64,000 nt of DNA, from NCBI RefSeq assembly GCF_000146065.2, contig NC_020449.1, positions 992,001 through 1,056,000 on the forward strand, written 5' to 3'. The first letter of the stretch is position 1. Each line of letters opens with the position of its first letter. The translations under genes were made by a program, and so were the position numbers. The notes beneath the pieces were generated by a model. That model had not been told where the DNA came from. It searched no databases and saw only the letters and a list, made by a program, of their open reading frames with translations. Source of the DNA: Candidatus Cloacimonas acidaminovorans str. Evry. GTDB taxonomy: Bacteria > Cloacimonadota > Cloacimonadia > Cloacimonadales > Cloacimonadaceae. Shown one piece after another: positions 35,722-45,697 of this stretch.

Positions 35722-36666
35722 ATGAACAAAACAGCTGTTCTTGCCCTTGGTGGAAACGCTATTATCAAAGCAGGTGAAAAAGGAACCATAACTCAGCAAT
35801 TTGCCAATACTCGTGAATCCCTTAGCGGAATCGTAGAACTAATCAAACGGGGCTATCATTTAAGCATAACTCATGGCAACGGACCCCAGGTAGGAAATTT
35901 ATTACGCCAACAGGAAGCCGGTGAAAAAGAAGGCATTCCCCAATTGCCTTTAGGTGTATTAAACGCTGCCACAGAAGGAACTATGGGATATATGATAGAA
36001 CAAAGCTTGCAAAATAAACTACATAAAAACGGTATTAAAAAACGGGTTATTACTATTATTTCCCAGGTTGTTGTAGATAAAAATGATCCCAGTATGCTGA
36101 ATCCGACAAAATTTGTTGGAAGTACCTATTATACAGCACAGCAGGCAGAAGAATTACATCAGAAATTGGGTTGGATACTGAAAGAGGATTCCGGAAAAGG
36201 TTTTCGGCGTGTTGTTCCTTCACCTTATCCTATTCAAATTATTCCCGCTGCAACCATCAAAGAACTTGTGGATAGGGGAGAGATAGTAATTGCAGTTGGT
36301 GGTGGCGGAATTCCCATTTATATAGAAGAAGATGGCACTTACGAGGGTGTTGATGCTGTTATTGATAAGGACTTTGCTTCCTCACTTTTAGCTTTAGAAA
36401 TTAAAGCAGACCTCTTTGTGATTTTGACAGGTGTGGAAAAGGTCTCTATTAATTATGGTAAAGAAAATCAGCAGGACTTGGATAGAATGACGGTTGCCGA
36501 AGCCAAACGCTATTATGCCGAAAAACAGTTTCCCGCGGGAAGTATGGGTCCTAAAATCAAAGCAGCTATTGATTTTCTGGAACGCGGTGGCTCGGAAGTG
36601 TTGATTACTTCCATTGAAAAAATTGTGGATGCCTTTGAAGGCAAAACCGGAACCAGAATTGTGTAG
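35722..36666 (+). CDS. arcC: Carbamate kinase
   Basis: 314 residues, the family length. Interconverts carbamoyl phosphate plus ADP with carbamate plus ATP, usually giving ATP in arginine, agmatine or ureide breakdown. Motifs: LALGGNAI at the N-terminus, ITHGNGPQVGNLL, AVGGGGIPI, VIDKDFASSLLA, GSMGPKIKAA. Cytoplasmic. AAGGAAAAGG precedes the ATG. No ornithine carbamoyltransferase or arginine deiminase gene lies nearby, so the source of carbamoyl phosphate is not visible here. Confidence 0.96.
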   Translation: MNKTAVLALGGNAIIKAGEKGTITQQFANTRESLSGIVELIKRGYHLSITHGNGPQVGNLLRQQEAGEKEGIPQLPLGVLNAATEGTMGYMIEQSLQNKLHKNGIKKRVITIISQVVVDKNDPSMLNPTKFVGSTYYTAQQAEELHQKLGWILKEDSGKGFRRVVPSPYPIQIIPAATIKELVDRGEIVIAVGGGGIPIYIEEDGTYEGVDAVIDKDFASSLLALEIKADLFVILTGVEKVSINYGKENQQDLDRMTVAEAKRYYAEKQFPAGSMGPKIKAAIDFLERGGSEVLITSIEKIVDAFEGKTGTRIV

Positions 36667-36717
36667 CTTTAGCTTGCCGTAGCTCCGCATCCTTTTTTAC
36701 GATTTATCTTCCTTAGT

Positions 36718-36777
36718 AGCATTGCTTACCCATTGCTTACCCATTACGGATGGCATTAGCAATGGGTAAGCAATGCT
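36718..36777. repeat. Perfect 20-base inverted repeat
   Basis: Arms AGCATTGCTTACCCATTGCT (36718-36737) and its exact reverse complement (36758-36777) around a 20-base loop. The left arm unit TTGCTTACCCA is repeated once more into the loop. It lies 50 bases after arcC. There is no T-run, so it is not a standard terminator; it could be a bidirectional stop, a processing site or a protein-binding palindrome. Confidence 0.8.
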
Positions 36778-36922
36778 TGAGTAATGCACTTAAGGAGGAA
36801 AAGCTTACATTCAATATAACAATAACTTACTGCAGGAATATTGGGTTATCCTGCAATAAACTTAAAAATTGGCATTAGAATTGCTTTATAAATGCCAAAA
36901 AACACGAATATAGAGGTTCTTA

Positions 36923-39900
36923 ATGAAAGCGTCCCGATTTTTCCTGCTGCTAATTGTAACTATTTTGTTATTGCCAATATCGCTATCCGGCAATACAAAC
37001 GGCGAAATCAATCCTTTTAAGATTAAGGAAATAAATGATAGCGAAATAAGAATTCAATTTACTTTACCGCAATGGGAAATTGAACAAATTAATGTTAAAA
37101 ACGAAATAAGAAAGAAAGTTAAAGTTCAGGAAACACCTTATCTTTTTATAGATGAAGAAGAAACATTGCCGGTTTTTTCCACAATGATTGCTATTCCGAA
37201 TAGGGGAGGGGTAGATCTGCTTGTTTCTAATTCCTCAAAATCTTCTATTAATGAATTTACTGCCAATTTTGATGCTGCTCTGAATAGGGAAAGCCAACAG
37301 GGAAGATTTACCGATATTCATTATCCTTCCGCTAATGTTGTTATCTCAGAGCCCCAGATATTGCGTGATTTCAGGGTTGTAAATCTTAATATATATCCCT
37401 TTCAATATGACCGGATAAATCGGAAACTGCTTGTTAGTGAAAATCTGGATATAAAGTTAACATTCAACAGCAGACCTTCTATCAATGAATTGAATTCCAG
37501 TTCTTATATTTCTTGTAGTTTTGACAGTATCTATAGAGGGCTGATTTTAAACTATGAGTCCCTGCGGCAAACACGGGAAATTGACTATCGGAATCCTGTG
37601 ATGCTGGTTATCTATGGCAATTATACAGACACCAACTATTTATCTAAAATAAATGAATTTGTTACATGGAAAAAGCAAAGGGGCTTTATTGTAAACGCAG
37701 TTAGCACTGGTGTTACCGGAATAACCAATACCAATATTAAGAGTTATATTCAAACAGCTTACAACAATCCTGCAACGCGTCCGGACTATATTGTTTTAAT
37801 TGGTGATACAGATGGCACTATTGCAGTGACAAGTAATAACACTTATGTTGATTATCAATATACCTGGCTGGCTGGAAATGATAACCTGGGTGATGTAATG
37901 ATTGGCAGAATTTCTGTAACTTCTACTGCTGATTTGGATGTTATCTTGGCAAAAATCTTCTCTTTGGAAAAGAACATTGGACAGCATCCCACCGATTGGT
38001 TAAATAGAATGGTTTTAGTTGGGGATACCGGTTCTTCAGGTATTTCAACGATTTATACTAATAGATACATTCGTGATATTTCGGAAGAAATTAATCCAGC
38101 TTATACTTATACTGAGGTCTATGGTTCCAGCCCCAGTAGCACAACGATCAATAGTGCTATTAATCAAGGTGTAATGTGTTATAATTATCGTGGTTATATA
38201 GGAATGAGTGGATGGCCCGGTACAATGTCTTCAATGTATAATTCCCACAAACTCTTTCATGCGGTCTTTATTACTTGCAGCACTGGAAGTTTTGGCGGTT
38301 CAACTTCTACTACGGAACAAGTTATTCGTTATGGAACCGCTGCTTCTTTAGGAGGTGCAATAACTGCAATTGGAATGGCTACTTCATCCACTCATACTCC
38401 AATGAACAATTGTTTGGATGTAGGTATTTTTCACGGAATTTACAATCTCGGAATGCGGGAGATGTCTTCCCCAATGCTATATGCAAAGTTGTATTTACAT
38501 TCAGTTTATGGAGTTAGTCATCCCACTCAGGCACAGGATTTTGCTGCTTACTGTAACTTGATGGGTGACCCTACTGCTATGGTTTATGTAGGAACTCCCA
38601 ATAGTTTTATTGTTACTGCTCCGTCAACCATTCCTTCCGGTTCTGCCAATATCAGAATTGGAGCAACAAACAATAATGGAGGAAGCGTTGAAGGTGCTTT
38701 TGTAACTTTGACCACTACTTCCGGTTTACAATTAACCGGAATTACAGATGCTTCGGGATTTGTTACTATTGATATACCAGCAGGACTTTCCCAAAACTTG
38801 GTTTTAACTGTTGCTAAAGATGATTATATCGCTTATACGAGCTCCATAACTTTAAATACTGGTGGGGGAATTGTCTATGACAGTTTTGTTCTGGATGATG
38901 ATACAACTACCGGCAATGGAGATGGAACACTGAATGCAGGAGAAGAAGTTAACCTCTATGTAACACTGAAAAATACAAGTTCTTCTACTCTCTTTATTAA
39001 TGGTAGGGTATCTACTACAGATTCTTATGTTACTTTAATAGAATATGACCGCCTGGAATTTGGTGATATTGTTGCTGGTGGTTTGGGAGAAAACATTACT
39101 CCCATTGTTTTTTCCGTTTCTCCTGCCTGTCCTGATCAACATATTATTACTTTAGTGCTTACGGCTGAAGGTGCCGGAAACAATTGGACGATAAATATTC
39201 CTGTGACCGTAAGAGGAGGCAACCTGGAAATTCAAAGTTATACTTTTGTGGGTATAACGGGCAATATTATCACTCCAGGACTTTCCTGTCCCTTTACTTT
39301 TTCCCTAAAAAACACCGGTATTTCTACTTTACAAAATGTTTACGGCAATTTGCAATCACTCAGCAACTATTTTACTGTTCAGGATGCAGAGGGTTATTTT
39401 GGCAATATTGCTCCTAATTCTACAGTTACTAATAGTTCTAACAGCTTTACTGTTTTTGCCCGGGGTAGCAGTATAAATGGAATGGTGATTCCGTTGATTC
39501 TAATACTTTCTAATGCTAATGGATATACCCAGACCTTACATTTAAGTATTACGATTGGCACAACGACTGTTCACGATCCTTTGGGTCAGGATGCTTATGG
39601 CTATTTTATTTATGATCAAACGGATACGGCATATCCTTTGTGCCCAAGTTATCAATGGATTCCTATTGCTCCTGCTGAAGGAGGAAGTGGTACATTACTA
39701 TCTTTAACAGACCCGGGAAATACATCAGATGAAGGTGACGCAACTAACGCTGTTGCTATTCAGACGGTTAATTTACCCTTTACCTTTACCTTTTATGGTA
39801 GACAATATACTCAGGCATCCATTTGTTCCAATGGTTTTATTGCTTTTGGTGCGACCCAAAATGCGGACTGGAGAAATTGGCGTTTACCAGGAGCTGGAGG

Positions 39901-42900
39901 TCCCAATCCGATGATTGCTGTCTTTTGGGATGACCTTCAACTTGGAACTGGAAGTGGAGTTTATACATATTATAATTCAGCTCAACATTATTATGTAGTG
40001 GAATGGTATAATATAATTTCTGGCTATAATAGTTCTTCGCCCGAGACCTTTCAAGCGATATTATATGACCCTGTTTATTATCCAACTATTACCAATGATG
40101 GTCAAATAAAATTACAATATAAGGTGTTTAATAATATAGACCAGGGTAGTGGAGATGTATATCCGCATGGAAATTACTGCACTATAGGTATTAAAGACCA
40201 TTACGGAACTGATGGATTGGAATATACTTTCAACAATACTTATCCTACAGCTGCCAGTCCCTTGAGTAACGAAAAAGCATTATTTATCAGTACACCGGAA
40301 ATTATATCCGGTATGCCTCATCTTACTATAGCTCAAAAAAATGTTATTGACCCTAATAATAATAATCATCTGGAACCGGGAGAAACAGCCCAATTGCAAA
40401 TCCTGCTTAGAAACAATGGACTTTCTACTGCTGAGAATGTTATTGGTGTGTTGAGTTGTTCCGATTCTTATGTCACAATTAATAATGCTACTGCTAATTA
40501 TGGAAATATTGCCGGAGAGGCACAGGGCTTACCACAAAACAATTTCAGTTTAAGTGTTTCTCCATCTTGCCCTGGAGGACATAGTATTAATTTTACCCTG
40601 GCTCTTTCCGGTAGTGGATTAAATTGGAACTATTCCTTTTCTTTAGATGTCTATGTTCCGATTCTGGAATTCGGAAACTATACTGTGTTAGATTCTAATG
40701 GAGACAATGATGGAATTTTAGACCCCGGCGAAACAGCAAACCTCTCTGTTCAATTACTGAATACAGGAGAAGTAGCCAGCCCGGCTGGAACGGTAACAAT
40801 TACTACTTCTACCGAAGGAATTAATATTATTACAGGAACTGCTCAGTTTGCTCCAATATCCGGGAATGGAAATACAACACTTGTTTTTAATCTTAGTGCA
40901 GATACCTCAGTTGCGGTAGGGACTTTAGCTAATTTATTTTGTTCTGCAGTTGCTGGAAATTGTTCTGCTTCAACGAATATAATTCTGGAAATTGGAGCAC
41001 CCTTAGAAATTATAATAGGGACTGGAACTGGAACGCAAAGTTATCCTTTAGATAGATATTATAACTATTCTGCTCACGAAGCAATTTATCTTGCCAGCGA
41101 AATTGGGTTTGCCGGCGCTATTAAATCCCTTGCCTATTATAAAGCACAAGGTGAAGATATAAACCCAATTGAAAGTGTGTCAATTTATATGAAACAGACC
41201 CAAAACACTACTCTCAGTTCCGGTAATTATAGTTTGGATGGATATACTTTGGTTTACAATGGCTCCTTTACAAATAACGCCACTTCCGGCTGGATGGAAA
41301 TAACTCTTAACCAAATGTTTATTTACAATGGGACTGATAATCTTTCTATCCTTTGTTTAAAAGGGTACCAGCAATACATAAACAATTATCCTTATTGGAC
41401 TTATACCAGCACTTCTACAACCCGAGTTCGGCAAAATCGGAGTGATAGTTCAGCTCCTACAAATCTTACAGCTTCAAATAATCTCCCCAATATCCGTTTG
41501 AAAATATTTGTAGATAGCAGTATGATTTTACCACCAACTGCCTTAAGAGCTACTTCGGGCAATGGAATAGTAACTCTTACCTGGCAATCACCTATGGCTG
41601 GAAATATAGAGAGTTACAATATATATCGTAATAATGCTTTATATGATAATGTAGCTAACAGATATACTTATTATGATGTAGGTGTTGTTAATGGCACAAC
41701 CTATTCTTATTATCTGACCTCTGTTTCTGGAACTAATGAATCGCTTCCGTCCTTAACCGTGCAAGCAACTCCCAATAGTACTTCTTCCAGTATAGCTATA
41801 ATTGGTAGTGGAACAGGCGTAACGGGAAATAATACAGCCAGTCCTGTAAATATCTATTATAAAAGTTTGCACGGTCAATCGGTTTATACAGCCGCAGAGC
41901 TTAATGCTGCAGGGATTTACGGACCAATAGATATTTTACAACTGGGTTTTTATATAGCCAGTTCTCCAGCTTATGCTTTACCGAATTTTTTAATCCGAAT
42001 GAAACATACAACTGCTACTGATGTTTCTTCCTGGCAAACAGCAACTGGAATGACTACGGTTTATACCAATGCATCCTATATGCCAGTTGCTGGAGGTTGG
42101 GATATGCTTACTCTCACTTCACCTTTTCACTGGAATGGAATTGATAACATTGTAATAGATACTGCTTTTGGACTTGTAAGTCAATGGAATTCATCCGGGA
42201 CAGTTCAATACACTTCTGTTAACAATGGCTACCGTTATACTTGGAGTGATAGCAGTGACCAAACCGATATTTTTACCGGAATTAATGTTTCCACTTATAG
42301 ACCAAATATTAAAATAAGAGTTCCTTCAGAACCCCAAAATGCGATAATTTCCCTAAGCTCTTCCCAATTGAATTTCGGGGCAATAGAAATAGGTAATTCT
42401 GCAACTTTGCCTTTTACCATTCAAAATACAGGCAATCAACTTCTGGCTGGCTATTTTACCGTTCCGAATAACTATACTCTTGATTTTGCCCCAAGGAATA
42501 AAAATAAAGATTTACAGGGAACCAGATATAGCGATCGCACAAATATGCAATTTGCTATAGAGGCAGGTAACTCATTGACCATTAATGTAACTTTTACACC
42601 TACAGCTCAAACCTCATATAATGGTAATTTAGTTATAACCAGCAATGCCACTAATTATCACAATTTCAATCTGGTTTTAACAGGTAGCGGTTATTATCCT
42701 TCTCTGGAAACACCTATTGTAACAATTTCCCAAGAAGATAATAACATAGTTCTTCGCTGGAATGCAGTTCCGAATGCTCTTAGCTATCAAATTTATCGCA
42801 GTGATAATCCTTACAGCAATTTTACCTTGATTGGAACTACTTCCTACCTTCAATTCACTGATTCTTCAGGTAACCAGGGATTTTATTACATTAAGGCAAG

Positions 42901-42916
42901 TACTCAGCATCCTTAA
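36923..42916 (+). CDS. Giant secreted C25 (gingipain-like) family protein
   Basis: 1997 residues. Signal peptide 1-23; gingipain propeptide-like region to about 220; C25 peptidase-like domain about 226-560. The catalytic Cys is kept (C452 in FITCSTGSFGG), but the position where gingipains have the GHG histidine reads NYRGYIGMSGW, with Tyr425 in place of His. Then come a carboxypeptidase-regulatory-like domain (about 575-640), at least three CARDB-like repeats each opening with a GDG.LNAGE / NN.LEPGE / NDG.LDPGE motif, two copies of a ~150-residue beta module (about 1362-1531 and 1625-1799), an ASH-like domain (LNFGAIEIGNSATLPFTIQNTG) and a final FN3-like domain. No NPFNP sorting domain closes the protein, unlike its relatives here. 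Surface or extracellular; peptidase activity is uncertain. Confidence 0.88.
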   Translation: MKASRFFLLLIVTILLLPISLSGNTNGEINPFKIKEINDSEIRIQFTLPQWEIEQINVKNEIRKKVKVQETPYLFIDEEETLPVFSTMIAIPNRGGVDLLVSNSSKSSINEFTANFDAALNRESQQGRFTDIHYPSANVVISEPQILRDFRVVNLNIYPFQYDRINRKLLVSENLDIKLTFNSRPSINELNSSSYISCSFDSIYRGLILNYESLRQTREIDYRNPVMLVIYGNYTDTNYLSKINEFVTWKKQRGFIVNAVSTGVTGITNTNIKSYIQTAYNNPATRPDYIVLIGDTDGTIAVTSNNTYVDYQYTWLAGNDNLGDVMIGRISVTSTADLDVILAKIFSLEKNIGQHPTDWLNRMVLVGDTGSSGISTIYTNRYIRDISEEINPAYTYTEVYGSSPSSTTINSAINQGVMCYNYRGYIGMSGWPGTMSSMYNSHKLFHAVFITCSTGSFGGSTSTTEQVIRYGTAASLGGAITAIGMATSSTHTPMNNCLDVGIFHGIYNLGMREMSSPMLYAKLYLHSVYGVSHPTQAQDFAAYCNLMGDPTAMVYVGTPNSFIVTAPSTIPSGSANIRIGATNNNGGSVEGAFVTLTTTSGLQLTGITDASGFVTIDIPAGLSQNLVLTVAKDDYIAYTSSITLNTGGGIVYDSFVLDDDTTTGNGDGTLNAGEEVNLYVTLKNTSSSTLFINGRVSTTDSYVTLIEYDRLEFGDIVAGGLGENITPIVFSVSPACPDQHIITLVLTAEGAGNNWTINIPVTVRGGNLEIQSYTFVGITGNIITPGLSCPFTFSLKNTGISTLQNVYGNLQSLSNYFTVQDAEGYFGNIAPNSTVTNSSNSFTVFARGSSINGMVIPLILILSNANGYTQTLHLSITIGTTTVHDPLGQDAYGYFIYDQTDTAYPLCPSYQWIPIAPAEGGSGTLLSLTDPGNTSDEGDATNAVAIQTVNLPFTFTFYGRQYTQASICSNGFIAFGATQNADWRNWRLPGAGGPNPMIAVFWDDLQLGTGSGVYTYYNSAQHYYVVEWYNIISGYNSSSPETFQAILYDPVYYPTITNDGQIKLQYKVFNNIDQGSGDVYPHGNYCTIGIKDHYGTDGLEYTFNNTYPTAASPLSNEKALFISTPEIISGMPHLTIAQKNVIDPNNNNHLEPGETAQLQILLRNNGLSTAENVIGVLSCSDSYVTINNATANYGNIAGEAQGLPQNNFSLSVSPSCPGGHSINFTLALSGSGLNWNYSFSLDVYVPILEFGNYTVLDSNGDNDGILDPGETANLSVQLLNTGEVASPAGTVTITTSTEGINIITGTAQFAPISGNGNTTLVFNLSADTSVAVGTLANLFCSAVAGNCSASTNIILEIGAPLEIIIGTGTGTQSYPLDRYYNYSAHEAIYLASEIGFAGAIKSLAYYKAQGEDINPIESVSIYMKQTQNTTLSSGNYSLDGYTLVYNGSFTNNATSGWMEITLNQMFIYNGTDNLSILCLKGYQQYINNYPYWTYTSTSTTRVRQNRSDSSAPTNLTASNNLPNIRLKIFVDSSMILPPTALRATSGNGIVTLTWQSPMAGNIESYNIYRNNALYDNVANRYTYYDVGVVNGTTYSYYLTSVSGTNESLPSLTVQATPNSTSSSIAIIGSGTGVTGNNTASPVNIYYKSLHGQSVYTAAELNAAGIYGPIDILQLGFYIASSPAYALPNFLIRMKHTTATDVSSWQTATGMTTVYTNASYMPVAGGWDMLTLTSPFHWNGIDNIVIDTAFGLVSQWNSSGTVQYTSVNNGYRYTWSDSSDQTDIFTGINVSTYRPNIKIRVPSEPQNAIISLSSSQLNFGAIEIGNSATLPFTIQNTGNQLLAGYFTVPNNYTLDFAPRNKNKDLQGTRYSDRTNMQFAIEAGNSLTINVTFTPTAQTSYNGNLVITSNATNYHNFNLVLTGSGYYPSLETPIVTISQEDNNIVLRWNAVPNALSYQIYRSDNPYSNFTLIGTTSYLQFTDSSGNQGFYYIKASTQHP

Positions 42917-43044
42917 TGTTGTGTAGCCGGATGACGTTGTTCCTCTACAAGAAGGTGAAAAGGTGGAAAAGTGAAAAGGTGAAACAGGGAATGGACATTG
43001 TAAAAAAAAGATGCGGAGCTTCAGCGTGCTCCGGCTGCATAAAA
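42917..43044. repeat. Intergenic repeats between the C25 gene and tRNA-Gly
   Basis: No gene. Contains a reverse copy of the GCGGAGGANCAGCGTCCTCC element (about 42920-42945), a GGTGAAAAGGTGGAAAAGTG tract and a diverged forward copy (GCGGAGCTTCAGCGTGCTCC, 43013-43032). The same combination, reversed, occurs at 54600-54709. A 71-codon open frame across this stretch and the tRNA is accidental. Confidence 0.7.
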
Positions 43045-43120
43045 TGGAGCGGGCAACGGGACTTGAACCCGCGACCCTCAGCTTGGGAAGCTAATGCTCT
43101 ACCACCTGAGCTATGCCCGC
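43045..43120 (-). tRNA. tRNA-Gly (CCC)
   Basis: Minus strand: acceptor GCGGGCA with the matching 3' strand TTGCCCGC, D-arm AGCTCAGGTGGTAGAGC, anticodon arm TTAGC-TTCCCAA-GCTGA with anticodon CCC, T-arm CGGG-TTCAAGT-CCCG, discriminator T, encoded CCA. Confidence 0.95.
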
Positions 43121-43417
43121 TTTTTTATTGAGCTCAAAAATTTGGATGGGGTCTATGCAGTCAAGGAAAAGAATAATGAGATGGCAAATTTCGTTTTGCC
43201 ACAAAGGATGCAGTCCTTTATCCTAAATAATGCAGCATAAATAAGTATAAACATATTAATCAATTGGGTTGCCAAATTCCAATTCGGCAAATGCCGAAGG
43301 TATAAATTCCTTTAGAAACATTTTGTTTCTTTGGCAAAGAAAGAATTTGCCAGTCAATTTTTTAACCGCATTATTTGGGTTTATCCTGCAATCCGTTTTT
43401 GAATAATCCTAAAATTT

Positions 43418-44065
43418 TTAGGTTGTGTAAGTAGTTGTGATTAAAACCTGCATTTCGCCAATAATTCTTTTTACGGCAGGGCTGATGAGGTCCAGTTTCT
43501 TTAACTGTTCCAGGCGTTCACTGCATTGTTCCAATTCCTCTTGAGTAAAGATTTTGTCCATCAGATTGCAAATATTAAGTAAGGCAATCAAAGCCAGGTC
43601 TCGGGGTTCAGGATCAACATCTGTAAGAACCGTTTTCCGAATTCGGGAAAGGACTTCTTCCTCTTCTTTCTGGTCTATAACGGGATAGCGACGCTTTTTG
43701 AACAGCCAAAGGACTTTACACTGGCTCACCTTGATGATGCCTTTTTCTTCCAAGTCCTGCAGGAGTTTATCTTTCAAGTGTCCCATAGAGTTATAAAGCT
43801 GTCCTACTAAAACAGCCGGTTGGTTTCCTGCTTCAGTTTCAATTAAATTTTCCAGGATAGCATCCAGAAACTTATCACCTGTCGGTTCTGTAGATAGAAC
43901 ATAGATACCTTCCAGATCTACATCAATTCTTTTTCTCAAAGCCAAGTCCATTAAAAGAGCGCCAATTAAAGCCACATTGAAATTGATGTTGGTTATCCTG
44001 TAAAAATAATTGGTCTGATCGTCTATGGATAGCAGGATTAGTTCTTCAGCGCAGTTAAGAATCAT
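43418..44065 (-). CDS. GPP34 (GOLPH3-like) family protein
   Basis: 215 residues, all-helical, the bacterial counterpart of the Golgi phosphoprotein 3 family. N-terminal AEELILLSIDDQTNYFY and ALIGALLMDLALRKRIDVD match the family start; the hydrophobic C-terminal helices are also present. Eukaryotic members bind phosphatidylinositol-4-phosphate at membranes and hold glycosyltransferases in place; the bacterial function is unknown. GAGGAAAAT precedes the ATG. It follows the solute-binding lipoprotein gene by about 20 bases on the same strand, so the two are probably co-transcribed. Confidence 0.82.
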   Translation of the reverse strand: MILNCAEELILLSIDDQTNYFYRITNINFNVALIGALLMDLALRKRIDVDLEGIYVLSTEPTGDKFLDAILENLIETEAGNQPAVLVGQLYNSMGHLKDKLLQDLEEKGIIKVSQCKVLWLFKKRRYPVIDQKEEEEVLSRIRKTVLTDVDPEPRDLALIALLNICNLMDKIFTQEELEQCSERLEQLKKLDLISPAVKRIIGEMQVLITTTYTT

Positions 44066-44086
44066 ATTTTCCTCGTTGGTTGATAG

Positions 44087-45376
44087 CTACAAGCTTTTTA
44101 GATATTTTTCTTCCCTAATGATAGCTTGAAACTTTGCGTTCATTTCATCCAATGCTTCTTGGGGAGTAGAAATTCCCCGCATTGCTTTTTCCAGATAATT
44201 TTTTAATTCCATACGGGCTTTGAACCAGGCAGAAATTTGCGGTTCAAAGATAGCTGTTTCCAGCTGGTCATAAATACCTTGAAACTGAGGATATTCTTTT
44301 AAAAAGTTCTGCAGAACAGGAGATTGCATAGCACTTTTCCGCACAGGCATATAACAGGTTTCAGCACTCCATCTGGCTGTTTGTTCCGTATCTGTAAACC
44401 ATTTTATAAATTCCCAGGCAGCTTGTTCTCTTTTCTTATCTCCGCTTTTAAAAATAACAATATTAGTTCCGCTGACTGCACTTTTATTGGTTCTATATAC
44501 AGGTAAAGGAGCATAACCAATATTAAAATTGATTGGTTGCTGACGCATATGCGTGATAGAAACACTGCTACCTTCATACATAGCGGCAATTCCGGCTAAA
44601 AAATCATTTTGTCCTTCAAATTCACGGACAAGATAAACAGTTTTATCTTTATTTAGCAAATCGGTAGTAAAAGTTAAAGCTTCAATTGCTTGTGGACTAT
44701 TAAGTTGTGGTTTTCCTTCTTCATCTAAAATTGTGCCTCCGGCTTGGTAAAGAAGATTAATAAATTGCCATTCATTCACATTAAAATTGGTTCCGTAGGT
44801 TTCTGGTTTACCGTCATTATTTTTATCAGTAGTTAATTTACGACAGTAGGACCGAAATTCATCCCAAGTAGCAGGAAAATGATTAGGGTCAAGACCGGCT
44901 CTATAGAAAGCATCTTTATTATAGAAATAAGCACGGACACTTTTATTGAAGGGAAAGGAATAGATGGTGTCATTAAAAGTATTGGATTTTAAGAAGACAG
45001 GATAAATATCTTCCAAACTTTGCATTGTCCAGGTTGAATCCGCTTTCATTAAATCCTCAAAATTGCAAAGCACTCCCGCTTCTATATATTTGGAAGTCCA
45101 GGATTCAAAAACCTGAGCAATATCGGGCTGTTTTTTTGCTTGAATGGAAGCCATAAGTTTTTGAGAGAGAGCCGTATAGCTACTAATAGGATTGGCAATT
45201 ACTTCTATGTCTTTATGAGTGCGATTAAATTCACGAATCATTTCATTAAGAGTATCACCTAAAGGACCGCTGAGACCATGCCAGAAAGCAACTTTAACCT
45301 TATTGGACTGTAAAGTACTTTTACAGCCGGCTAAAAGGACAAAGAGCATTATTATCATTATAAAGAACTTACGCAT
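44087..45376 (-). CDS. ABC transporter solute-binding lipoprotein (sugar/glycerol-3-phosphate type)
   Basis: 429 residues. Signal peptide with lipobox LLAGC, so the mature protein is anchored by a lipid at Cys18. The body fits the extracellular solute-binding family 1: VAFWHGLSGPLGDTLNEMIREFN, PDIAQVFESWTSKYIEAG, YSFPFNKSVRAYFYNKDAF, and the ILDEEGKPQLNSPQAIEAL segment. Closest in style to UgpB-like binding proteins for glycerol-3-phosphate or oligosaccharides; the ligand cannot be fixed. No permease or ATPase gene is adjacent, so its transporter partners must be elsewhere. AAGGAG precedes the ATG. Confidence 0.9.
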   Translation of the reverse strand: MRKFFIMIIMLFVLLAGCKSTLQSNKVKVAFWHGLSGPLGDTLNEMIREFNRTHKDIEVIANPISSYTALSQKLMASIQAKKQPDIAQVFESWTSKYIEAGVLCNFEDLMKADSTWTMQSLEDIYPVFLKSNTFNDTIYSFPFNKSVRAYFYNKDAFYRAGLDPNHFPATWDEFRSYCRKLTTDKNNDGKPETYGTNFNVNEWQFINLLYQAGGTILDEEGKPQLNSPQAIEALTFTTDLLNKDKTVYLVREFEGQNDFLAGIAAMYEGSSVSITHMRQQPINFNIGYAPLPVYRTNKSAVSGTNIVIFKSGDKKREQAAWEFIKWFTDTEQTARWSAETCYMPVRKSAMQSPVLQNFLKEYPQFQGIYDQLETAIFEPQISAWFKARMELKNYLEKAMRGISTPQEALDEMNAKFQAIIREEKYLKSL

Positions 45377-45697
45377 TATTTACAACTCCTTATTTGATAA
45401 AAGCGATTCCACTACCATCTTTATTTGTTCAGGGTTAGCGTCAACGAAAAAATGAAATTGAAATAGAAAACAAAGAGAAAAAGAGATTAGTTTTACAATA
45501 TAAGCGTAATCGGGAAAAGTCGTTATTACGCAAGAAAAAGGTAAAAAAAGTGAGAACGGAAAAATTATTTATTCCTGAAGTAATCTCACTGCTTTAGCCC
45601 CACTTTTTTTAATCTCACTTCTTCATTCTTCATTTCCTCCTCCTGCTTAATTATCAATTTTTATCTCTGAAATCTGTGTAATCTGTGAGTAATAAAC
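45377..45697. other. Intergenic region without a recognised gene
   Basis: AT-rich. Contains fragments of the dispersed short repeats (AAACAAAGAGAAAAAGAG at about 45460-45480 and TCTGTGTAATCTGTGAG near 45672) but no full composite element and no open frame that I trust. Confidence 0.6.

Noticed and set aside
42916-43131. 71-codon frame across tRNA-Gly
   Set aside because: It reads antisense through the tRNA and through repeat elements.
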